From assembly GCF_015319355.1 (NCBI RefSeq), contig NZ_JADILU010000002.1, positions 434,001-498,000 of the forward strand: a stretch of 64,000 bases of DNA, given 5' to 3'. The translations under genes and the position numbers were made by a program. Source of the DNA: Psychroserpens luteus (lineage in GTDB: Bacteria > Bacteroidota > Bacteroidia > Flavobacteriales > Flavobacteriaceae). The notes below the pieces were generated by a model. That model worked only from the letters and a program-made list of their open reading frames with translations, was not told where the DNA came from and made no database searches. Below are positions 51,744-61,784 of the stretch, piece by piece; positions within the stretch are counted from its first letter, which is position 1; every line of letters starts with the position of its first letter.

Positions 51744-54227
51744 ATGAAAAAAACGTTTCTATATGCATTGGTATTAGTATTTTCTTTTATGCCAATAACA
51801 CATCAAGCACAGTCTACAAAAAACAAACGCAAGAAAAAAAACAAAACAGAAGCTTTACAGTCAAAAGCGACGCCTAAAAAGAATCAAGGTCAAATTAAAG
51901 ATTATGACAAGGTCATCACAAAAGATGCTGTCACAGACGAAGGTTTATTTAAAGTTCATAAAGTAGGGGACAAGTACTATTTTGAAATACCTAATGAACA
52001 TTTAGGAAAAGACATGCTTTTAGTAAGCAGAATTGCTAAACTCCCATCAAATTTGGGAGGTGGATATATGAATGCAGGAACAAAAACAGGAGAACGACTC
52101 GTAGCTTGGGAGCGTTTTGATAAAAAAATATTAATAAAAGAACGTTCATATAATTCAGTAGCAGAGGAGGAGTTACCTATTAGTATATCTGTAAAATCAA
52201 ATAATTATGAACCTACATTATTTGCTTTTGATATTGCAGCTTTTAGTAAAGATTCTACTGCTGTAGTGATAGATGTAACTAAGTTTTATAGTACAGATGT
52301 TAAAGCTATTAGTGGCTTGCAAGGACGTTTAAGGACGACTTATAAAGTAAGAAATCTAGATGCTTCTAGAAGTTTTATTAATGGTATGAAAAGTTTTCCG
52401 AAGAACATAGAAGTCGTACAAGATATGACCTATAACGCGTCACAACCACCATCTGCTCAATCTGCAGAGACGATTAGCTTACAAATGAATCAATCCATGA
52501 TTTTACTGCCTGAAGTACCAATGCAACCTCGTTTTGCAGATGATCGGGTAGGTTGGTTTACATACAGTCAGGTTGACTACGGAAGTAAAAAACTGAAAGC
52601 AGATCGCAAAACATACATTCGTCGTTGGAAATTAGAACCAAAAGATCCTGAAGCCTATGCAAGAGGAGAATTAGTAGAGCCTATAAAACCAATTGTGTAT
52701 TATCTAGATCCAGCAACACCAGAAAGTTTACGAAAATACATAAAGGAAGGGATTGAACTTTGGCAAGGTCCTTTTGAAAGTGCAGGTTTTAAAAATGCTA
52801 TTATTGCTAAATATCCTCCAACAAAAGAAGAAGATCCAGATTTTAGTCCGGAAGATATCCGATATTCTGTCATAAGATATGTAGCAAGTGAAACTAGAAA
52901 TGCAATGGGTCCAAGTGTATCAGATCCTCGTAGTGGTGAAATAATTGAGAGTGATATTATTTGGTATCACAACCATTTGCGTTCATATAGAAATCGTTAT
53001 TTGTTAGAAACAGGAGCTGCAAACCCAAGTGCAAGAACTTTGGACACTTCTGAAGAAGAAATTGGAGAAATGATGAAAATGGTTATTGCTCACGAGGTTG
53101 GTCATGCACTAGGATTGCCTCACAATATGAGTGCTAGTAAAGCTTATGATGTAGAGAGTTATAGAAATGGCGCTTTTACTCAAGAGTTTGGGATTGCATC
53201 TACAATTATGGATTATGCGCGTTACAATTATATAGCGCAACCAGGTGATCAAAATATCAGGTTTATTCGTCAAATTGGACCTTACGATCATTATGCAATT
53301 AATTGGGGATATCGTGAAATTCCAGGAGCTAACTCTGCAGAAGCAGAAAATGTGACCCTCGATAAATGGATTATGGAAAAAGCTGGTGATGCTAAATATG
53401 TCTTCGGAAAGCAGAGCAGCAGATTTGATCCTACGTCGCAAACAGAAGATATAGGAAATGATGCTATAAAAGCTTCAGATTATGCGCTTAAAAATTTAAA
53501 ATATGTTGCGCAAAACCTTCCGCAATGGACGAGTAGTCAAACTAATGATTATGATGATTTAGAAGAGTTATATGGTGAATTATTAGGTTGTTATAATAGA
53601 TATGTAGGTCACGTTTTAGGAAATGTTGGTGGTGTTGAAGAAAACTTGATTACACCAAGCCAAGGCGGAATAGCTTATCAAGCTGTTCCGAAGATATTAC
53701 AACAACAATCCATACAATGGTTGCATAAAAACGCGTTTGAAACACCTCGTTGGCTGGTTGATAAAACCATGCTTCAAAATATTGATTATAATGGATACAC
53801 TGAGCGATTAAGACGCTTACAAAGTAGATATTTAAACTCATTATTGAGTTTTGATAAGTTAGGTCGCTTAATAGATCATGAAAGTATTGATGCAACAAAT
53901 TACAGTGCTTTGACTATGATGCAAGATTTAAGAAAAGGCGTGTTTTCTGAAGCTCTTGTTACAAAAAACGTAGATGTTTACAGACGTAACTTACAACGAG
54001 CGTTTGTAGATCGTATGGCATTTTTAATGACAGAGGATTTAGAATCTAATAGAAGAGATGATTATTTCAATGTTTCACAATCAGATATTAGAGCAATCGT
54101 TCGTGGAGAACTCAATACTTTAAAACGTCAAGTTGCTTCCGCAGGAAACAGACAAGTAAATACAGTAACTAAGTACCATTATAGAGATTTAGTAAAGCGT
54201 ATTGAAGAGATTCTAGATCCTAAATGA
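51744..54227 (+). CDS. zinc-dependent metalloprotease (DUF5117/DUF4953 type)
   Basis: An 827-residue secreted protein: signal peptide (about 1-23), a basic linker with Lys runs (about 27-50), an N-terminal beta domain (DUF5118/5117 type; FEIPNEHLGKDMLLVSRIAK), and a zinc protease domain with HEVGH at residues 450-454 (IAHEVGHALGLPHNM) and the extended metal motif. The family is found in Bacteroidota and is poorly characterised. It is a single gene followed by a terminator. Confidence 0.88.
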   Translation: MKKTFLYALVLVFSFMPITHQAQSTKNKRKKKNKTEALQSKATPKKNQGQIKDYDKVITKDAVTDEGLFKVHKVGDKYYFEIPNEHLGKDMLLVSRIAKLPSNLGGGYMNAGTKTGERLVAWERFDKKILIKERSYNSVAEEELPISISVKSNNYEPTLFAFDIAAFSKDSTAVVIDVTKFYSTDVKAISGLQGRLRTTYKVRNLDASRSFINGMKSFPKNIEVVQDMTYNASQPPSAQSAETISLQMNQSMILLPEVPMQPRFADDRVGWFTYSQVDYGSKKLKADRKTYIRRWKLEPKDPEAYARGELVEPIKPIVYYLDPATPESLRKYIKEGIELWQGPFESAGFKNAIIAKYPPTKEEDPDFSPEDIRYSVIRYVASETRNAMGPSVSDPRSGEIIESDIIWYHNHLRSYRNRYLLETGAANPSARTLDTSEEEIGEMMKMVIAHEVGHALGLPHNMSASKAYDVESYRNGAFTQEFGIASTIMDYARYNYIAQPGDQNIRFIRQIGPYDHYAINWGYREIPGANSAEAENVTLDKWIMEKAGDAKYVFGKQSSRFDPTSQTEDIGNDAIKASDYALKNLKYVAQNLPQWTSSQTNDYDDLEELYGELLGCYNRYVGHVLGNVGGVEENLITPSQGGIAYQAVPKILQQQSIQWLHKNAFETPRWLVDKTMLQNIDYNGYTERLRRLQSRYLNSLLSFDKLGRLIDHESIDATNYSALTMMQDLRKGVFSEALVTKNVDVYRRNLQRAFVDRMAFLMTEDLESNRRDDYFNVSQSDIRAIVRGELNTLKRQVASAGNRQVNTVTKYHYRDLVKRIEEILDPK

Positions 54228-54267
54228 TTTAATCCCGATAGCTATCAGGACTGAAAAAAACTAGATT

Positions 54268-54309
54268 AAAACACCTTCTTGCTTATGTTGAGAAGGTGTT
54301 TTTTTTATT
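54268..54309 (+). terminator. terminator of the metalloprotease gene
   Basis: AAAACACCTTCT pairs with AGAAGGTGTTTT (12 bp, loop 11), followed by a T run. Just before it is a palindromic CCCGATAGCTATCAGG stretch (54234-54249). Confidence 0.88.
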
Positions 54310-54312
54310 GTT

Positions 54313-54320
54313 TATATTTG
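54313..54320 (+). promoter_or_regulatory. -7 promoter element for the DUF6090 gene
   Basis: TATATTTG, an exact TAnnTTTG match, lies right after the terminator and 26 bases before the DUF6090 ATG. Confidence 0.45.
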
Positions 54321-54345
54321 GGTAATCAACTAAGCTAAATACAAA

Positions 54346-55056
54346 ATGAAGCTATTTCATAAAAAACGATTTCAATTATTAAGAGGTGCGAGATTGAGTA
54401 AATACTTAACTTATGCTTTTGGAGAAATTTTACTCGTTATTATTGGGATTTTAATTGCTTTAGGTATTAATAATTGGAATAACAATAGGCAATTAACCAA
54501 TATAAATAACGAGCTTACTAAAAAAGTAATAAAACAAATTGAAAGAGATATCCAGAAAACTAAAGCTTTTCAAAAGGATTTGGACACCATTCAAAATATT
54601 TATTTAAAAGCATTAGATCGTGATTATGATAGGTCAAAAGTTAAAATGAATTCCATGGTGAGTACATTATTATATGATGTTTATGATTTACCATTAGATC
54701 AAACTGCAATTAATTTGATTGATAACGCAACACTAGATAATAGTGCACGATCTAAGGAACTCATTGCTGTAAGTAGTATGTATAAATTGTATGCAAAAAA
54801 TATTAATGATATTGAAAATATAATCTATGAGAAGTTAGCGTCTAATTTATCTGAAATTGAAAAAACCGAAAATTGGTACGTTGAATTAATCACAGACTAC
54901 AAATGTAAAGACGATTGTATTCGTTATTTAAGTAGTGCTAAATTTAAATCTAAAATAGCCTCATTACGATTTTTGTATGTTAATCTCTATGGAGATCTTG
55001 TTTATGGATTTGAGAATGACTTAGAAGGGTATAAATTACAATTAGAAAAATTATGA
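54346..55056 (+). CDS. DUF6090 family membrane protein
   Basis: A 236-residue protein with the DUF6090 start: a basic N-terminus (KLFHKKRFQLLRGARLSKYL), then one membrane helix (about 24-44, FGEILLVIIGILIALGINNW) and a soluble helical part. The family is restricted mainly to Flavobacteriia and has no known function. It has its own promoter. Confidence 0.88.
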   Translation: MKLFHKKRFQLLRGARLSKYLTYAFGEILLVIIGILIALGINNWNNNRQLTNINNELTKKVIKQIERDIQKTKAFQKDLDTIQNIYLKALDRDYDRSKVKMNSMVSTLLYDVYDLPLDQTAINLIDNATLDNSARSKELIAVSSMYKLYAKNINDIENIIYEKLASNLSEIEKTENWYVELITDYKCKDDCIRYLSSAKFKSKIASLRFLYVNLYGDLVYGFENDLEGYKLQLEKL

Positions 55057-55308
55057 GTTTAGAAGTCTAAATTTTTGGTCATCAAACATTTTATTAAAAG
55101 CAATAGCAACATGTTTTTCTTTGTAAGCTTTTAATTCTTGTATACTATTAAAGCCACCTGCAGTATAATCTAATCTAAATGTTCTAAATATAAAGCTTCT
55201 AAAGAGTAGAGTGATTTCTATATGTGTAAGGGTAGATTTACTTGATTTTAAAATCCCGAAGTATAACAAAATGCAATCATTTATTACGATTTCAGTATAT
55301 TGTAGCAA
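55051..55308 (-). CDS. possible small hypothetical protein
   Basis: An 85-residue frame starting with TTG, overlapping the end of the DUF6090 gene by 6 bases and filling the gap to the third lpxD-like gene. The last 40 residues (DYTAGGFNSIQELKAYKEKH and on) look like real protein, the first part less so. It could be a remnant of a larger gene. No ATG is available. Confidence 0.35.
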   Translation of the reverse strand: MLQYTEIVINDCILLYFGILKSSKSTLTHIEITLLFRSFIFRTFRLDYTAGGFNSIQELKAYKEKHVAIAFNKMFDDQKFRLLNS

Positions 55309-55334
55309 ATTAACCTATAGATAAAATTATTGTA

Positions 55335-56324
55335 ATGAAATCATTGACCATACAAGAGATTAATACCTTATTAAACGGAGAAGTTTTAGGAGAAACATCT
55401 CATCATATAACTGGATTAGAACAAATTCAAAAAGCAAATAACAATCAAGCGACATTTATAGGAAACCGAAAATATGCTGCCATGTGGGCAGACTCTAATG
55501 CATCGTTAGCAATTGCAAATGACAACATAGATATAGAACCTGGTGATAACCGAGTTATTATTAAGGTGAAAAATGCCGATTTAGCAATGGCTAAATTACT
55601 AGAAGTGTTTGCACCAGAAGCACCACATTTTGAGACAGATATTCATCCTTCTGCAAACATTGATCCTTCAGCAATAATAGGAGAAGGCAGTAAAGTTGGA
55701 GCAACTTGCTACATTGGTAAAGATGTCGTTATTGGTAAAGGCGTGATATTATATCCAAATGTGACCATTCTAGATGAAACAACTATTGGAGATTATACTA
55801 CAGTGTGGTCTGGTACAGTGATTAGAGAACGTTCTGTTATTGGGAGCCATTGTATTTTTCATATCAATGTGAGCATTGGAGCAGATGGTTTTGGTTATCG
55901 TCCAAGTGATGATGGTAGAGGATTGGTTAAAATTCCACACATAGGAAATGTAATCATAGGAAATGCTGTAGAAATTGGCGCTAATTCTTGTGTTGACCGC
56001 GGAAAGTTTAGCTCTACAATTTTAGGCGATGGATGTAAGATTGATAACTTAGTTCAAATTGCTCATAATTGTATCTTAGGTCGTTCTTGTATTATGGCAG
56101 GAAGTAGCGGATTGGCAGGTTCTGTCACACTTGGTGACGGAGTAATAATTGGAGGAAGCGCTTCTATAAAAGATCATACAACCATACACTCTGGTGCCAC
56201 TGTTGGTGCAGGATCTGGTGTTATGAACGATGTGCCAGCTGGAAAAACGGTATTAGGATATCCAGCAGTAGATTCTAGAGAAATGCTAAAACAATGGGTT
56301 GCTTTAAGAAAATTAGCACGCTAA
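55335..56324 (+). CDS. LpxD-like N-acyltransferase, third copy
   Basis: A 329-residue LpxD family protein: N-terminal domain (about 1-100, [20 protein letters not shown]), beta-helix repeats to about residue 305, and the catalytic His244 in [11 protein letters not shown]. The surrounding genes are not lipid A genes (DUF6090 before, cold shock after), so it is probably a specialised paralogue. It may acylate another UDP-sugar or give alternative lipid A chains; this is inference. Confidence 0.85.
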   Translation: MKSLTIQEINTLLNGEVLGETSHHITGLEQIQKANNNQATFIGNRKYAAMWADSNASLAIANDNIDIEPGDNRVIIKVKNADLAMAKLLEVFAPEAPHFETDIHPSANIDPSAIIGEGSKVGATCYIGKDVVIGKGVILYPNVTILDETTIGDYTTVWSGTVIRERSVIGSHCIFHINVSIGADGFGYRPSDDGRGLVKIPHIGNVIIGNAVEIGANSCVDRGKFSSTILGDGCKIDNLVQIAHNCILGRSCIMAGSSGLAGSVTLGDGVIIGGSASIKDHTTIHSGATVGAGSGVMNDVPAGKTVLGYPAVDSREMLKQWVALRKLAR

Positions 56325-56384
56325 TTAATTTGTGGCATCATCTTTGCTTTCTTATTAGTATTAATAATAAATTATATTACAATT

Positions 56385-56576
56385 ATGAGTAAAGGAACAG
56401 TAAAATTCTTCAACGATGCTAAAGGCTTCGGATTTATAACAGAAGAAGGTTCAGACAAAGATCACTTTGTGCACATTTCAGGATTAATCGATGAAATTCG
56501 CGAAGGCGATGAAGTTGAATTTGATCTTACAGAAGGAAAAAAAGGATTAAACGCAATTAACGTAAAAGTTATCTAA
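56385..56576 (+). CDS. cold shock protein, CspA family
   Basis: A 63-residue RNA-binding beta-barrel protein with RNP1-like KGFGFIT (residues 13-19) and RNP2-like HFVHIS (27-32). The length is slightly shorter than the usual 66-70. It acts as an RNA chaperone and has its own terminator. Confidence 0.92.
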   Translation: MSKGTVKFFNDAKGFGFITEEGSDKDHFVHISGLIDEIREGDEVEFDLTEGKKGLNAINVKVI

Positions 56577-56598
56577 TATACGCTTAACCAAAAATTGG

Positions 56599-56629
56599 AA
56601 AGCCCATCACTATGTGATGGGCTTTTTTT
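56599..56629 (+). terminator. terminator of the cold shock gene
   Basis: AAGCCCATCAC pairs with GTGATGGGCTT (11 bp, loop TAT) followed by a T run. Confidence 0.9.
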
Positions 56630-56724
56630 ATGCAGAAAATTAATTAAAAACCTAACTATGAGTTGATTGATGTGGTATTTTACAAACATAATTGCTTACT
56701 TTTATAGATGTTAATTAAAATATT

Positions 56725-58248
56725 ATGGCTGGTAAATACAAATCCCCTGGAGTTTATATAGAAGAAATAAATGCATTTCCTCAGTCGGTTGCAGAAGTGG
56801 CAACAGCAATTCCTGCTTTTATTGGTTATACTGAAAAAGCAATAAGAGATGGTCAATCTTTACTTAATACACCTGTAAAAATCACATCAATACTAGATTA
56901 TATAGCGTTTTTTGGAGAAGATTTTAATGCTAAATTTGATATTTTAGAACCAGAGCTAAATGAAGCTAGACCAATTATAACTATCAATGGAACTGATAAA
57001 ATCATTGATTACGCAACAAACAATAAAGCTTTTATGTTTAAAAGCCTTAAGTTTTTCTATGCAAATGGTGGTAATGAATGTTACATTGTTTCTGTTGGGA
57101 CTTATGAAAATCAATCGTCAGCAGATATTGATGTTGATGCGTTATTAGGAATATCAAGTGGTTCACAACCTTTTGAAGGTTTAAACGCATTAAAAAACGA
57201 GCAAGAACCTACTATGGTTGTCATTCCAGATGCGGTAAATCTTAGCTCTAGCTATTGTTATAGTTTATATCAAAAAGTACTTGAGCATTGTGCAGAGATG
57301 CAAAATAGGATTGCTATTTTTGATATTCACTCTGGATTTAAAGCCAGAAGTATAGTAGGAAGTCAAGATGATATTATTACAAATTTCAGAGAAAATATAG
57401 GAACAGAACACCTGAGTTATGGTGTTGCATATTATCCTTGGCTCAATACTAATATTCAACAAAACAGAAACCTTACATTTGAGCATATTAACCTTGAGTT
57501 AAGTGCTTTGTCAAATTTATTACCAGAAACGACAACAACGACTTTAATAAATAATTATATAGACTCTTCTAACACTAGCCAAGATAATAAACGATTGCTT
57601 CATTTAGAACTTTTGAAAGCTAGTCCAACATACGGTACAATTATAAATGGCATTCATGAAGTTTTAAATTTGCTTCCGCCTTCTGCAGCAATGGCAGGAA
57701 TTTATTCTAGAATTGATGCTCAAAGAGGTGTTTGGAATGCTCCAGCAAATATTAGTGTTGCTGCTGTAGTTAGTCCGTCGGTACAAATTTCAAATAGTGA
57801 TCAAGAAAATTTGAATGTGGATTCAATCTCTGGTAAATCAATTAATGCGATACGTACTTTTCCTGGTAGAGGAATACTCGTTTGGGGAGCAAGAACTTTA
57901 GATGGTAATAGTGGAGAATGGAGATACATCAATGTTAAACGAACCATCATAACAATTAAGGAATCTATAAAATTAGCAATTAGTTCATTTGTTTTTGAGC
58001 CTAATACAGCGACTACCTGGGTTTCTGTTAAAAACAGGATTGAAAGCTATTTAAATGCACTTTGGAGAGATGGTGCATTCGTAGGATCTAGTCCTAGAGA
58101 AGCTTTTGGTGTTCAAATTGGTTTAGGTAGTACAATGACTAGTTCAGATATTTTAGAAGGAAAAATGAAGATTACTGTATTCGTGGCAATGATTAAACCT
58201 GCAGAATTTATAGTTATGAACTTTGTACAACAGATGCAGGAATCTTAA
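56725..58248 (+). CDS. contractile tail sheath protein, orphan
   Basis: A 507-residue protein of the phage tail sheath family. The N-terminus PGVYIEEI (8-15) with SVAEVATAIPAFIGYTE is the sheath start found in contractile injection systems of Bacteroidota. The C-terminal sheath domain (about 370-507) has INAIRTFPGRGILVWGART and the sheath end LEGKMKITVFVAMIKPAEFI. A sheath needs a tube, baseplate and spike, none of which lie within at least 5.7 kb after it or 20 kb before it. It may supply a distant contractile system or have another role. Full length, with no sign of decay. Confidence 0.9.
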   Translation: MAGKYKSPGVYIEEINAFPQSVAEVATAIPAFIGYTEKAIRDGQSLLNTPVKITSILDYIAFFGEDFNAKFDILEPELNEARPIITINGTDKIIDYATNNKAFMFKSLKFFYANGGNECYIVSVGTYENQSSADIDVDALLGISSGSQPFEGLNALKNEQEPTMVVIPDAVNLSSSYCYSLYQKVLEHCAEMQNRIAIFDIHSGFKARSIVGSQDDIITNFRENIGTEHLSYGVAYYPWLNTNIQQNRNLTFEHINLELSALSNLLPETTTTTLINNYIDSSNTSQDNKRLLHLELLKASPTYGTIINGIHEVLNLLPPSAAMAGIYSRIDAQRGVWNAPANISVAAVVSPSVQISNSDQENLNVDSISGKSINAIRTFPGRGILVWGARTLDGNSGEWRYINVKRTIITIKESIKLAISSFVFEPNTATTWVSVKNRIESYLNALWRDGAFVGSSPREAFGVQIGLGSTMTSSDILEGKMKITVFVAMIKPAEFIVMNFVQQMQES

Positions 58249-58360
58249 AAAGAACGGTTGTCTTATTATTTAATATTTCCGAAGAAAAAATAAAGTCTTA
58301 ACTCAATTAAAGTTTTTGTTCTCAAATATATGCATTCATGTGTATTCATTCTTTAAGTTG

Positions 58361-58400
58361 AAAAGCACTAAAATCTCATCGATAAATTAGTGCCTTTTGT
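58361..58400 (+). terminator. probable terminator of the sheath gene
   Basis: GCACTAA pairs with TTAGTGC (7 bp), extended by AAAA and TTTT with one bulged base, and the loop is 15 bases. It is T-rich after. Confidence 0.55.
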
Positions 58401-58487
58401 ATAGTCAATTCCCTCAAACGTCTATTACGCTTTATTATAGTAGTACATAGTTTCACCTTTGAAGTGTTAAATATAAACACTCAAAAA

Positions 58488-59816
58488 ATGAAACGCTTTT
58501 TAATCATCTTATCCATACTAATCTCACAGATTGCCTTAGCGCAAGAGGTCGGTTATGAGTCATCAAAAGTTTGGTCTTTAGAAGATTGTCTTGAATATGC
58601 AGTAGAAAACAACATTACCATAAAAGATGCTGCTCTTAATAAAAATCAGGCTGCAGTAGATTACAGCAAAGCAAAATCTTCTAGATTACCAGACCTTAAC
58701 GGTACAGCTTCTCAAACATTTTCTAATGGTAATTCTATTGACCCTATCACAAGTGATTTTGTCACAGATCAAATTTATAGTACAAACGTGAGTCTTAGTA
58801 GTTCTATGACGTTGTTTCAAGGAAATCAAATTAATAACCAAATAGATCAAAACGAATTGCTCCTCAATCAGAGTGTGTTTTTAGAAGAAGAAACTAAGAA
58901 CAACATTATGGTGAGCATCTTGGAGAATTACTTACAAATCTTATATGCTAAAGAAGGTATTATTATAGCCGAAAACAACTTAACTGCTTCAGAGAAAGAA
59001 GTAGAGAGAGCTAAGGCGAGATTAGATGCAGGATCTATAGCTTTAAGTGATTATACTGAAGCACAAAGTCAAGCTGCAACTAATAAATATGCCATTATTA
59101 CTGCAAAAAACACGTATCAACAATACATCATAACCTTAAAACAATTATTAGAGTTAGATCCAACTCAAAATATAGAGATTCAAACGTTGGGAGATGATAT
59201 AGACTATTTGAATCTTGAGCTCGACAAAATGACAATTTACAATAAAGCTTTAGGGATTTTACCAGAGGTTAATGTGAGTAAAATTGGAGTAGAAGCAAGT
59301 GAAAAGGACTTGGATATCGCTAAAGGTGGCTTTTTGCCAACCTTATCGCTAACAAGTAGTCTTGGCTCTGGTTACACAAGTGTAAATGATAATAATTTTT
59401 CAGATCAATTTAATGTCAACTTTAACCAACGAATTGGCCTGTCATTAAACATTCCTATTTTCAATAGAAATCAAACAAAAGCTAGTGTACAAACAGCACA
59501 AATTAATATTGAAAAAGCACAAATTAATCAACAAACAGTTCAAAAAGAAGTATATAAAAAAGTAGAGACAGCTTATCAAAATGCTACATCTGCACAAGAA
59601 CAATTAATAGCTTCTGAAGCTTCTAAACTAGCAGCAGAACAAACTTATAAGCTAGCACAAAAAAAATATGAATTAGGTGCTTTAAGTACCACTGATTTAG
59701 TGATAAGTCAAAACACGTATACCAATGCTCAACAAAATTATTTACAAGCAAAATATTTAAGTGTTCTATACCATCAATTATTACAATTTTATCAAGGAAA
59801 CGACATCAAACTTTAA
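58488..59816 (+). CDS. TolC family outer membrane channel
   Basis: A 442-residue outer membrane efflux protein: signal peptide (about 1-18, ISQIALAQ), then duplicated helical coiled-coil and beta-strand modules with WSLEDCLEYAVENNI and the periplasmic helices. ATG at 58488 opens the signal peptide; an earlier GTG at 58464 would add eight residues before it and is unlikely. It is the first gene of the MacAB-type operon. Confidence 0.9.
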   Translation: MKRFLIILSILISQIALAQEVGYESSKVWSLEDCLEYAVENNITIKDAALNKNQAAVDYSKAKSSRLPDLNGTASQTFSNGNSIDPITSDFVTDQIYSTNVSLSSSMTLFQGNQINNQIDQNELLLNQSVFLEEETKNNIMVSILENYLQILYAKEGIIIAENNLTASEKEVERAKARLDAGSIALSDYTEAQSQAATNKYAIITAKNTYQQYIITLKQLLELDPTQNIEIQTLGDDIDYLNLELDKMTIYNKALGILPEVNVSKIGVEASEKDLDIAKGGFLPTLSLTSSLGSGYTSVNDNNFSDQFNVNFNQRIGLSLNIPIFNRNQTKASVQTAQINIEKAQINQQTVQKEVYKKVETAYQNATSAQEQLIASEASKLAAEQTYKLAQKKYELGALSTTDLVISQNTYTNAQQNYLQAKYLSVLYHQLLQFYQGNDIKL

Positions 59817-59827
59817 TCAATAGTATT

Positions 59828-61033
59828 ATGAAAAATAGTAAGAAAATAATAATAAGCGTCATAGTTTTAATAGTACTTGGCATAGCAGTATTCTTTTTTA
59901 TAAAAGGTGATGATGCCATAATCATAGAAGCTAAAACCGTTGCAGCAAAAAAAGAAAATGTGACGACTATGGTTACAGCAACAGGAACTATTGAACCAAT
60001 AAATCAAGTAGATGTTGGTACGCAAGTTTCTGGAGTAGTAGAAGAGATTTATGTGGATTACAATAGTGAAGTAAAAGAAGGGCAACTTATTGCCGAGTTA
60101 GATAAAACAAATTTAAAGGCGTCGTTAACACAAGCACAAGCAGCATATGATAATGCTGTAAGTCAAAGAAATTACACAAAGACAATTTATGATAGACAAA
60201 AAACACTGTTTGATAATCAGGTTATTAGTAAGTCAGATTTTGATGATGCAGATTACAATTACCAAACAGCAAAAGGTACAGTGACGCAACGTTTTTCAGA
60301 CTTGCAGTCTGCAAGAACAAATTTGGGTTACGCTAATATTTACTCACCTATAGATGGTGTTGTATTATCAAAAGACATAGATGAAGGACAAACCGTTGCA
60401 GCAAGTTACAGTACACCAACGCTATTTACAATAGCTCAAGATTTAAAAGAAATGCAAGTAGAGGCAGATGTGGATGAGGCTGATATTGGACAAGTTAAAG
60501 ATGGTCAACGTGTAGAGTTTACTGTAGATGCCTATATAGGAGAAACATTTACTGGTGTGGTGACACAAGTTCGTTTGGATCCCACAGTAACCTCAAATGT
60601 AGTAACTTATACGGTTGTAGTTAAAGCTGAAAATGAAGACCTAAAACTGAAACCAGGATTAACAGCCACCATTTCAATTTACACATTAGAGTTAAATGAT
60701 GTCTTAACAGCGGAAGCAAAAGCAATAAACTTTACTCCAGAAACTGAAATGTTAGCAACATATAATATGCATCATAATTTAACTGAAAATAATAGTGACA
60801 TTGTTAAAAAAGAAAATACACTTTGGGTTCTTGGAAAAGATAAAAGCATAACACCTAAAACGGTGAAATTAGGAGCTAGTGATGGCGTAAATATTCAGGT
60901 TTTAAGCGGAATTTTAGAAGGAGATAAATTAGTGTATAGTTTAAAAAGTGTTTCTAAATCTGAAGCGCAAGCAGGAGGTACAAATGAGAGTCCATTTATG
61001 CCACAACGTCCAGGAGGTAACAAAAAGAAGTAA
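59828..61033 (+). CDS. MacA-like periplasmic adaptor protein
   Basis: A 401-residue membrane fusion protein. One N-terminal membrane segment (about 7-25) is followed by the lipoyl/biotinyl half-motif (ATGTIEPINQVDVGTQVSG), a coiled-coil hairpin (about 95-160), a beta barrel (about 210-290) and a C-terminal region. The last residues, PFMPQRPGGNKKK, are Pro/Gly-rich. It bridges MacB and TolC. It lies 11 bases after tolC and 5 before the ATPase. Confidence 0.9.
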   Translation: MKNSKKIIISVIVLIVLGIAVFFFIKGDDAIIIEAKTVAAKKENVTTMVTATGTIEPINQVDVGTQVSGVVEEIYVDYNSEVKEGQLIAELDKTNLKASLTQAQAAYDNAVSQRNYTKTIYDRQKTLFDNQVISKSDFDDADYNYQTAKGTVTQRFSDLQSARTNLGYANIYSPIDGVVLSKDIDEGQTVAASYSTPTLFTIAQDLKEMQVEADVDEADIGQVKDGQRVEFTVDAYIGETFTGVVTQVRLDPTVTSNVVTYTVVVKAENEDLKLKPGLTATISIYTLELNDVLTAEAKAINFTPETEMLATYNMHHNLTENNSDIVKKENTLWVLGKDKSITPKTVKLGASDGVNIQVLSGILEGDKLVYSLKSVSKSEAQAGGTNESPFMPQRPGGNKKK

Positions 61034-61038
61034 AAGCC

Positions 61039-61782
61039 ATGAGTAAAGAAATCATTAAAATAGAAGATTTAAAACGTGAGTTTACCATGGGAGCGGAAAC
61101 GGTACGCGCTTTACGAGGTGTCTCTTTTACAATAAATGAAGGAGAATTTGTTACAATAATGGGCTCTAGTGGTTCGGGTAAAAGTACTTTATTAAATATT
61201 TTAGGATGTTTAGATCAACCAACTTCTGGAAATTATGAAATTGATGGTGTAAAAATGAAGGATTTAAGTAAAAACCAACTAGCTACTATACGAAACGAAA
61301 AAATAGGCTTTATTTTTCAATCTTATAATTTATTGGCAAGAACATCAGCATTAGAAAATGTAGAATTACCCTTGTTCTATAATAGTAAAGTGTCTTCAGA
61401 GGAGCGAAAAGATAGAGCTACAAAAGCAATAGAAATGGTTGGTTTAAGCGACAGAAAGGACCACACACCTTCTCAACTTTCAGGAGGTCAACAACAACGT
61501 GTGGCTATTGCAAGATCATTGGTGAACAACCCAGTTATGATTCTTGCAGATGAGGCTACAGGAAATCTAGACACAAGAACTGCTTACGAAATCATGTCTA
61601 TTTTTCAAGAGTTAAACAAACAAGGTATTACCATAGTATTTGTAACTCACGAACCAGATATTGCATTATTTAGTAATAGAACTATTGTATTAAAAGATGG
61701 TAATATTATAAAAGATTATCAAAATCATAATATTCAATCTGCAACAGAAGAATTAGCAAAATTACCTAAACAAGACGATTAA
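61039..61782 (+). CDS. ABC transporter ATP-binding protein, MacB/LolD type
   Basis: A 247-residue ATPase with Walker A GSSGSGKST (residues 42-50), Q-loop FQSYNLL, signature LSGGQQQR and Walker B VMILADEATGNLD. It drives the MacB-type permease encoded by the next gene, which begins two bases later. The pair is the split form of MacB. Confidence 0.95.
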   Translation: MSKEIIKIEDLKREFTMGAETVRALRGVSFTINEGEFVTIMGSSGSGKSTLLNILGCLDQPTSGNYEIDGVKMKDLSKNQLATIRNEKIGFIFQSYNLLARTSALENVELPLFYNSKVSSEERKDRATKAIEMVGLSDRKDHTPSQLSGGQQQRVAIARSLVNNPVMILADEATGNLDTRTAYEIMSIFQELNKQGITIVFVTHEPDIALFSNRTIVLKDGNIIKDYQNHNIQSATEELAKLPKQDD

Positions 61783-61784
61783 TT

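Noticed and set aside
56725-58248. Prophage
   Set aside because: Only one tail gene is present, with no integrase, capsid, portal or terminase nearby.
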